Shown here in pieces: positions 59,410 to 64,000 of a stretch of 64,000 bases of DNA. Numbering within the stretch: the stretch's first letter is position 1; the number at the start of each line of letters is the position of its first letter. The DNA lies in the NCBI GenBank assembly GCA_963833885.1, contig CAWHZU010000001.1:1-64000 (forward strand), written 5' to 3'. A program made the translations under genes and the position numbers. The stretch comes from JASHPR01 sp963833885 (GTDB taxonomy: Bacteria > Actinomycetota > Actinomycetes > Streptosporangiales > Streptosporangiaceae). The notes under the pieces were generated by a model. That model made no database searches and was not told the DNA's origin. It was given only the letters and a program-made list of their open reading frames with translations.

Positions 59410-60165
59410 TCAACGCGGCTGGGCCGGCTCCTGGATCAGGCCGTAGCCGATCGCGTCTTCCACGGTGAGGTACCTGCCGCGCCTGGCGTCCGCCCGGATC
59501 TCGTCCACCTCGCGGCCGGTGACGCTGGCGAGCCGCAGGTAGAACGTGTCCAGCATCGTGCGCACCTGCTGCTCGTGGGAGCTCAGCGACGTTGCGCTGC
59601 CCTCGAATTCAAGGCGCGGCTCGGACAGCCTGAACATCGCGTTCGGGTAGGCGCGCCGCTCGGTGGCCGCGGCCAGCACGCCGAGCGCCGGCCCGCCGAC
59701 CTGGCCGGCTGCGTACGCGCGCACCGGCACCCGCAGGACGTCCAGGACGCCCATGACGGTCAGGGCGGCCGAGAGCTCGGCGGTCAGTCCCTGCACCTCG
59801 AGCCGGATCGGCTCGTTCCGCTCGGCATCCAGGGTCAGCAGCTGGGCGCACAGGCTCGTTGCCGCCTCGTCGTCGAGGTTGCCGTGCGCCAGCACGATTC
59901 GCCGGTCAAACAGGCGTTCGTACACCTGGCCCGGCCACCCCGAGCGGTCCGGCCACATCTGCGTCGCCGTGACATCCGGCGCGGGCGGGGCCGCTGGGCG
60001 GTGCGGGACCTCGGGCGGGTGCGGGGCGCCCGGCAAGGGGGCCTCTGGCCGGTTCGGGGCGCCTGGCCACGGGGTCTCGGGCGGGCGCGGGGCGCCCGGT
60101 GATGGGCTCCCGGGCGGCGGGTTGCCTGGCGGTGGCGGGAACTGATCAGCTGCTCGCCCGGCCAT
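59410..60165 (-). CDS. ClpP-like protein lacking the catalytic Ser and His
   Basis: 251 residues. Residues 1-70 are Pro-rich with repeats of the P-G-A-P-x-P-P-E type; the ClpP fold follows: 'RLFDRRIVLAHGNLDDEAAT', 'PIRLEVQGLTAELSAALTVM', 'VPVRAYAAGQVGGPALGVLA', 'RRAYPNAMFRLSEPRLEFEG' and 'DARRGRYLTVEDAIGYGLIQ'. Where ClpP has G-Q-A-A-S-M-G the sequence is G-Q-V-G-G-P-A, and the H-Q-P motif is S-E-P, so two of three catalytic residues are gone. The ATG at 60165 overlaps the XRE gene by 20 bases and has GGGAGG upstream. Probably a scaffold or regulator. Confidence 0.82.
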   Translation of the reverse strand: MAGRAADQFPPPPGNPPPGSPSPGAPRPPETPWPGAPNRPEAPLPGAPHPPEVPHRPAAPPAPDVTATQMWPDRSGWPGQVYERLFDRRIVLAHGNLDDEAATSLCAQLLTLDAERNEPIRLEVQGLTAELSAALTVMGVLDVLRVPVRAYAAGQVGGPALGVLAAATERRAYPNAMFRLSEPRLEFEGSATSLSSHEQQVRTMLDTFYLRLASVTGREVDEIRADARRGRYLTVEDAIGYGLIQEPAQPR

Positions 60166-60550
60166 CGCCCGGTGCCTCCCCTCGCCGTGCTCCGGGGCCC
60201 AAGTTCCCGAGCTCCCAGGTGATCTGACGGCCGACCGCCGCCGCATAGCGCTCCAGCGTCGAGGCGCGCGCGTCCGCCTCGCCGGACTCCAGCCGGGCCA
60301 CCGCCGACTGCGAGGTGCCCATCCGCGCCCCGACCTCGGTCTGGGACAGTCGGGCGGCCTGGCGCTCCGCCGTCAGCTCGGTGACCAGCCGGCGTCGCTG
60401 CGCCGCCATGCGCCGCAGCGCGATCTCGCGGAACCCGGGCAGCAGCGGCAGCGGCTCGGGCAGGTCCTCGCCAGGCTCCGCGGGGTCCTCGCACCGGGCG
60501 CCAGACTGGCCGCGCAGATCACGGCGCGCCTGCCGATCCTCGCCGTCCAT
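60146..60550 (-). CDS. XRE-family DNA-binding regulator
   Basis: 134 residues. The helix-turn-helix is at about 65-118: 'TAERQAARLSQTEVGARMGT', 'SQSAVARLESGEADARASTL', 'ERYAAAVG'. A polar N-terminal 45 residues precedes it. The gene is directly upstream of, and overlaps, the ClpP-like gene. A perfect 6-bp-arm palindrome 12 bases before the ATG is its probable autoregulatory operator. The pairing suggests that the ClpP-like protein and the regulator act together. Confidence 0.85.
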   Translation of the reverse strand: MDGEDRQARRDLRGQSGARCEDPAEPGEDLPEPLPLLPGFREIALRRMAAQRRRLVTELTAERQAARLSQTEVGARMGTSQSAVARLESGEADARASTLERYAAAVGRQITWELGNLGPGARRGEAPGDGRASS

Positions 60551-60562
60551 ATGCCTAAAGGT

Positions 60563-60578
60563 ATCTCATATTTGAGAT
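60563..60578 (-). promoter_or_regulatory. Palindromic operator before the XRE gene
   Basis: ATCTCA-tatt-TGAGAT, a 16-base palindrome in an AT-rich pocket, 12 bases upstream of the XRE start codon and so overlapping the promoter or leader. Fits autoregulation by an XRE dimer. Confidence 0.6.
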
Positions 60579-60682
60579 GAAAGCGCCTGGCGCGCCTGCG
60601 CCGACCCGCAGCACTCGACCGGGCTCGGGTGCGAGCGCGGGTAGTGCAGCTGCAGCCACGAGACCTTGTCGTGGGGCGTTCC

Positions 60683-62161
60683 TCAGCGTGCCCGGCTGGG
60701 CTGCCGCGAATGCCGGCGCCGTCGCGCGGGCGGTGCGACTGCGGGCCGGGCCGCCACGGCGTGCCCGGCCGCGGGCGGGGAAACGGGCGTGCCCGACGTC
60801 GCAAGCTGCCTGACCACGTCGTGCCCGACCTGCACGTGATGGGTGGCCGGGGTGACGCCTGCCGCCTCGTGCAGCCGCTCGATGTCCCGAACCTGCGCGT
60901 GCTCCGCCAGCGCGATGACCTTGCCGGAGGCTCCGGCCCTGGCAGTGCGCCCGGAACGGTGCAGATAGTCCTTGTGGTCGTTCGGGGGGTCGAAGTGAAC
61001 GACAAGCTCGATGTCGTCCACGTGGATCCCGCGGGCAGCCACGTTTGTGGCGACAAGCACCCGCGGGCGCCCGGCGGCGAAGGCGGCCAGCGCGCGCTGC
61101 CGCTGGTTCTGGTTCAGGTTGCCGTGTATCGCCGCGGCCTCGACGCCCGCCTGGCTGAACTGCCTGGCCAGGCGGTCCGCGCCGTGCTTGGTCCGGACGA
61201 AGAACAGGGTGCGCGCCGGACGGCTGGCAATCTCCACGGCGACCGGAACCTTGTCCTTGGCGGACAGCACGAGCACGCTGTGCTCAGTTGTGCCGCCATT
61301 GATCGATTCCGGCGCGACGGCGTGCAGCGCCGGATCGCTGAGGTACGCGGTCACCAGCCGGCCGACGCCGCGGTCCAGGGTGGCGGAGAAAAGCATCCGC
61401 TGCCCGCTGGCGGGCGTGGCGTCGAGGATCTTGGTCACGTCGGGCAGGAAACCGAGATCGGCCATGTGGTCGGCCTCGTCCAGCACGGTGATCTCGACGC
61501 CGTCAAGCGTGGCGGCGTGGCGATCGAGCAGATCGATCAGCCGCCCGGGCGTCGCAACGACGACGTCGACGCCGCGGCGCATCCGGTCGATCTGGCGACC
61601 GATCGCCACGCCGCCATAGACGGTCGTGACGCTCACGCCGAGCGGCTGGCCGAGCGGCGCGAGCACATCGGCGACCTGACGGGCCAGCTCGCGGGTCGGT
61701 ACAAGAATCAGAGCCCGTGGCGCCTTCTCCCGCCGCCGGGCCGGCGCGGCCGCGAGCCTTGCCAGTATCGGCAGGCCGAAGGCCAGCGTCTTGCCCGAGC
61801 CGGTCTGCGCGCGGCCGAGGACGTCCCGGCCTGCCAGCGCGTCAGGGAGCACGCGGGCCTGGATCGCGAACGGCGCGTCGATGCCGCGGGCGGCAAGCGA
61901 ACTCACCAGCCGGGCCGGGAGGCCAAGCTCGCGGAACGTCATCTCCGGCGCCGGCGCGTCCGCGGCGGCGGCCAGTGCGCGGTCGAGCTCGCCGTGCGGC
62001 CCGTCGGTCGCCGCGGCCTGCGGGCGGCGGGTGGCGGGCCTGGCCGGGCCCCGCCGGCCTCGCAAGGCAGGCGTGGTGCCCGGGTCGGGCCGGCCTCGCT
62101 CGGCGCCATGGCCGTGGTGATGCCGTGCGGGCGCGCGGCGGCGCCGGGAATTGTCGGGCAT
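60683..62161 (-). CDS. DEAD-box RNA helicase
   Basis: 492 residues. Helicase motifs in order: Q motif region 'TFRELGLPARLV', I 'GRAQTGSGKTLAFGLPILAR', Ia 'LVPTRELARQV', Ib 'VATPGRLIDL', II 'VLDEADHMADLGF', III 'LFSATLD', IV 'TLFFVRTKHGADRLA', V 'VLVATNVAARGIHVDDIELV' and VI 'YLHRSGRTARAG'. It unwinds structured RNA. Flanks are Arg/Pro/Ala-rich. The ATG at 62161 is preferred because GGAG is 12 bases upstream; ATG 62179 is an alternative. Divergent from the SIMPL gene. Confidence 0.93.
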   Translation of the reverse strand: MPDNSRRRRAPARHHHGHGAERGRPDPGTTPALRGRRGPARPATRRPQAAATDGPHGELDRALAAAADAPAPEMTFRELGLPARLVSSLAARGIDAPFAIQARVLPDALAGRDVLGRAQTGSGKTLAFGLPILARLAAAPARRREKAPRALILVPTRELARQVADVLAPLGQPLGVSVTTVYGGVAIGRQIDRMRRGVDVVVATPGRLIDLLDRHAATLDGVEITVLDEADHMADLGFLPDVTKILDATPASGQRMLFSATLDRGVGRLVTAYLSDPALHAVAPESINGGTTEHSVLVLSAKDKVPVAVEIASRPARTLFFVRTKHGADRLARQFSQAGVEAAAIHGNLNQNQRQRALAAFAAGRPRVLVATNVAARGIHVDDIELVVHFDPPNDHKDYLHRSGRTARAGASGKVIALAEHAQVRDIERLHEAAGVTPATHHVQVGHDVVRQLATSGTPVSPPAAGHAVAARPAVAPPARRRRHSRQPSRAR

Positions 62162-62414
62162 GAGCGAACACGTCTCCATCGGTAGCTCGTGGGCCGCGGC
62201 GAGCTCAGACACACCGACCACAACGGCGGCGAAGGGCTCGCCGAGAATCGGACTGCTCACACAAGCGACCGCGCGGGCTGCTCGCCCGCCGGAGCAGCGG
62301 TGAAAATGCACCGCTCTGGATTCCAACTCTAACAGCAGGCCAGCTGTTCCCGCTTTGCGGTGGTTCCGGGCCGGACGGCGCGATAACGTCACAGGACCGG
62401 ACCCAGGAGAGCGC

Positions 62415-63107
62415 ATGGCACAGCACCCGGTGCTCGCCGTCAAAGGCGAAGCAGTCCTCGAGGTTGACCCAGAGATCGCGCGCATCGAGGTGAGCGTCGC
62501 GGCCGTCGGCAGCGACCAGGCCAAGACGCTCCAGCTCCTCAACGAACGCGCCGCCGCGGTCGACAAGGTGCTGGCCGGCTATCCGGACGCGATCGAGAAG
62601 ACCGAGACCCGGGGAGTCCGGGTCAGTCCTCAGCTGACCAGCCGCGCCACCCGTGGCCAGCCCATGAACTATCACGGCGCCGTCTACCACGCGATCACGG
62701 TCACCGGGTTCGACCGGCTGGGCGAGCTGATGGCCCAGCTTTCCGAGCAGGACCAGGCCGAGGTCGGGGGGCCATGGTGGGCGCTGCGGACGGGCAGCCC
62801 GGTGCACGGCCGCGTCCGTGTCGCGGCGGTCAGGGACGCCGTGCGGCGCGCCAGGGACTATGCGGCGGCGCTCGGCAGCGAGCTGTCCGGCCTGGTCGAG
62901 GTCGCCGACTCCAGGCTGCTGTCGGACTCGCGCGGTCAGGCAGAAGTCATCGGCCAGCATTCGGCCCGGCTGCCGCACCGGGTGCGCGCGAGCGCGCCGG
63001 AGGACTTCAGCATCGACCTGGTTCCGGCCAAGCAGGTGGTGCGGGCGACCGTCGAGGCCAGGTTCACGATCGCCGAGCCGGACCTGGCCGCCGTCGACGT
63101 GGGCTGA
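62415..63107 (+). CDS. SIMPL domain protein
   Basis: 230 residues. 'LAVKGEAVLEVDPEIARIEV' at the start and 'TETRGVRVSPQLTS', 'AVYHAITVTGFDRLGELMAQ' and 'AVRDAVRRARDYAAALGSEL' are typical of the DUF541/SIMPL family (relatives interact with kinases or are periplasmic stress proteins). No signal peptide here, so this one is cytoplasmic. AGGAGAG is 5 bases before the ATG at 62415. Confidence 0.85.
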   Translation: MAQHPVLAVKGEAVLEVDPEIARIEVSVAAVGSDQAKTLQLLNERAAAVDKVLAGYPDAIEKTETRGVRVSPQLTSRATRGQPMNYHGAVYHAITVTGFDRLGELMAQLSEQDQAEVGGPWWALRTGSPVHGRVRVAAVRDAVRRARDYAAALGSELSGLVEVADSRLLSDSRGQAEVIGQHSARLPHRVRASAPEDFSIDLVPAKQVVRATVEARFTIAEPDLAAVDVG

Positions 63108-63146
63108 TCCGCCGGGTGGCCCGCTCCGAGGGGCACCCGGCCGACC

Positions 63147-63656
63147 CTACGTATCCTCGGCCACCAGGCCGAGGCGGGCTGCTATCTCCTCCGCGAGCTG
63201 GCTAGGTGGCTTGGCGGCGTCGAGCACGATCAGCTGCGGGCTCTCCTGCGGCGGCTCGAGCTCGGCGAACTGGCTGTCCATCAGCACAGCGGTGAAGAAG
63301 TGGCCGTGCCGGGCGACCAGCCTGGCGTGCGCGAGTTCCCGGTCGAGTTCCAGGAATACCATTCGGGCCTCCGGCCGCCCGCTAAGCAGCTGGTCGCGGT
63401 AGCGCTGCTTCAGCGCCGAGCACCCGGCAACCGCTGATTCGCCCGCGGCGATGCGTTCATCCATCCACGCGGTGATCGCGTCCAGCCATGGTTCCCGGTC
63501 AGCATCGGTGAGCGGGACGCCGGACCGCATCTTGGCGATGTTCACCTGCGAATGAAACGCGTCGGCGTCCGCGAAGCGCCAATGCAGCATGTCGGCGAGC
63601 AGGACACCTACCGTCGTCTTGCCGCTGCCCGCCACGCCGCCGACTAGAACGATCAT
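63147..63656 (-). CDS. gntK: Gluconokinase
   Basis: 169 residues, usual length for the GntK type. Walker A 'MIVLVGGVAGSGKTTVGVLL' at the N-terminus, 'FADADAFHSQVNIAKMRSGV' (gluconate-binding region), 'PLTDADREPWLDAITAWMDE' and 'HFFTAVLMDSQFAELEPP' are all characteristic. It phosphorylates gluconate to 6-phosphogluconate. No gluconate permease or other pathway gene lies in the window. Confidence 0.93.
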   Translation of the reverse strand: MIVLVGGVAGSGKTTVGVLLADMLHWRFADADAFHSQVNIAKMRSGVPLTDADREPWLDAITAWMDERIAAGESAVAGCSALKQRYRDQLLSGRPEARMVFLELDRELAHARLVARHGHFFTAVLMDSQFAELEPPQESPQLIVLDAAKPPSQLAEEIAARLGLVAEDT

Positions 63657-63689
63657 GTTGGCGCCAGCATAGCGGGACGGCTTCCCGGG

Positions 63690-64000
63690 TCACGGGATCT
63701 GTGCGGCAACGCGGCGGGCCCAGCGCAACTGGCGGAGCCTGGCGACCCCGGCCAGGGTCAACAGCAGCCCAGTCCCGCCCAGCACCAGCCACGGAACCGG
63801 CGACCCGGCGCCGGGCCTCGGTGTGGCAGCGGCGGGCGGACTCGGGGTGCTGCCGGCAGCCACCGTCCCGGCCCCGCGAGGATCGCCCGCAACGCTGATC
63901 GCCAGGTGGCGGTGGCCGCCGAGAACGACCAGGGTGGTGCGGCTGCCAGCGACCAGTGTCACCCGGGTGGCCGCGCGCTCGCCGGGACCGGCGGCCCGCA
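63690..64000 (-). CDS. C-terminal part of a membrane-anchored exported protein (gene continues beyond the window)
   Basis: The open frame runs off the right edge; 103 codons are inside. It ends with a Pro/Ala/Ser-rich linker ('SPSPPAAATPRPGAGSP'), one membrane segment ('VPWLVLGGTGLLLTLAGVAR') and a basic tail ('RLRQLRWARR'), the layout of an exported protein held by a C-terminal anchor. There is no sortase motif in view. The outer domain lies mostly outside the window, so the function is unknown. Confidence 0.65.
   Translation of the reverse strand, partial: RAAGPGERAATRVTLVAGSRTTLVVLGGHRHLAISVAGDPRGAGTVAAGSTPSPPAAATPRPGAGSPVPWLVLGGTGLLLTLAGVARLRQLRWARRVAAQIP

Overview
The window is chromosomal DNA of a high-GC Gram-positive actinomycete. 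Evidence: very GC-rich coding sequence throughout; frequent GTG starts and ATGA/GTGA start-stop overlaps; a BldC homologue; a DUF3073 protein; PurS/PurQ/PurL as separate subunits; and the order purF, purM, DUF3073, valine dehydrogenase, hypothetical, bldC, which is the known arrangement in Streptomyces coelicolor. The sporadic intergenic palindromes and the particular accessory genes would suit a Streptosporangiales-type relative, but the genus cannot be fixed from sequence reading alone.

Layout. 1-15 kb is accessory and metabolic: a frameshifted extracytoplasmic repeat protein, an ECF sigma remnant, an aldehyde dehydrogenase, a PRC-barrel-like protein, a monocarboxylate-type SSS permease, HIT, Nudix and APH-like enzymes, a CPBP membrane protease, a phosphoesterase, and a translationally coupled run (SigE-type ECF sigma factor, short membrane partner, HpcH/HpaI aldolase, O-methyltransferase). 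14-25 kb holds cell-envelope genes (a secreted lytic-transglycosylase-like protein with a long leader, an LCP ligase) and lipid oxidation genes (a double-domain acyl-CoA dehydrogenase behind a 19-bp direct repeat, and a FadE5-like dehydrogenase behind twin 12-bp palindromes). 24-41 kb is the housekeeping core: a branched-chain 2-oxoacid dehydrogenase operon (E1 alpha, E1 beta, E2, Dabb protein) divergent from purS, then an ATPase of the anti-sigma type, purQ, purL, an SCP-like gene, purF, purM, DUF3073, valine dehydrogenase and bldC. Valine dehydrogenase makes the 2-oxoacid that the E1/E2 complex oxidises, so both halves of branched-chain amino-acid oxidation lie about 9 kb apart.

42-64 kb is accessory again: an exonuclease/DNA polymerase of family A, two GNATs, a GT39-like membrane protein, MscL with a zinc ribbon, an orphan two-gene oxygenase cassette resembling TmpA/TmpB (organophosphonate C-P bond cleavage), a nucleotidyltransferase, a split ArfB-like ribosome-rescue factor, a serine hydrolase, a 1170-residue secreted protease with sedolisin-like active-site features, a DHA2 efflux pump with a broken N-terminus, an XRE regulator coupled to a ClpP-like protein lacking the catalytic Ser and His, a DEAD-box helicase, a SIMPL-domain protein and gluconokinase.

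The most interesting points are the TmpAB-like cassette (with a 36-bp in-frame duplication in the dioxygenase gene), the XRE/pseudo-ClpP pair with its own palindromic operator, the sedolisin-like giant protease, a dispersed family of CATGATC-containing inverted repeats, and the clean twin-operator architecture at the fadE5-like promoter. No tRNA, rRNA, CRISPR array or insertion sequence was recognised.
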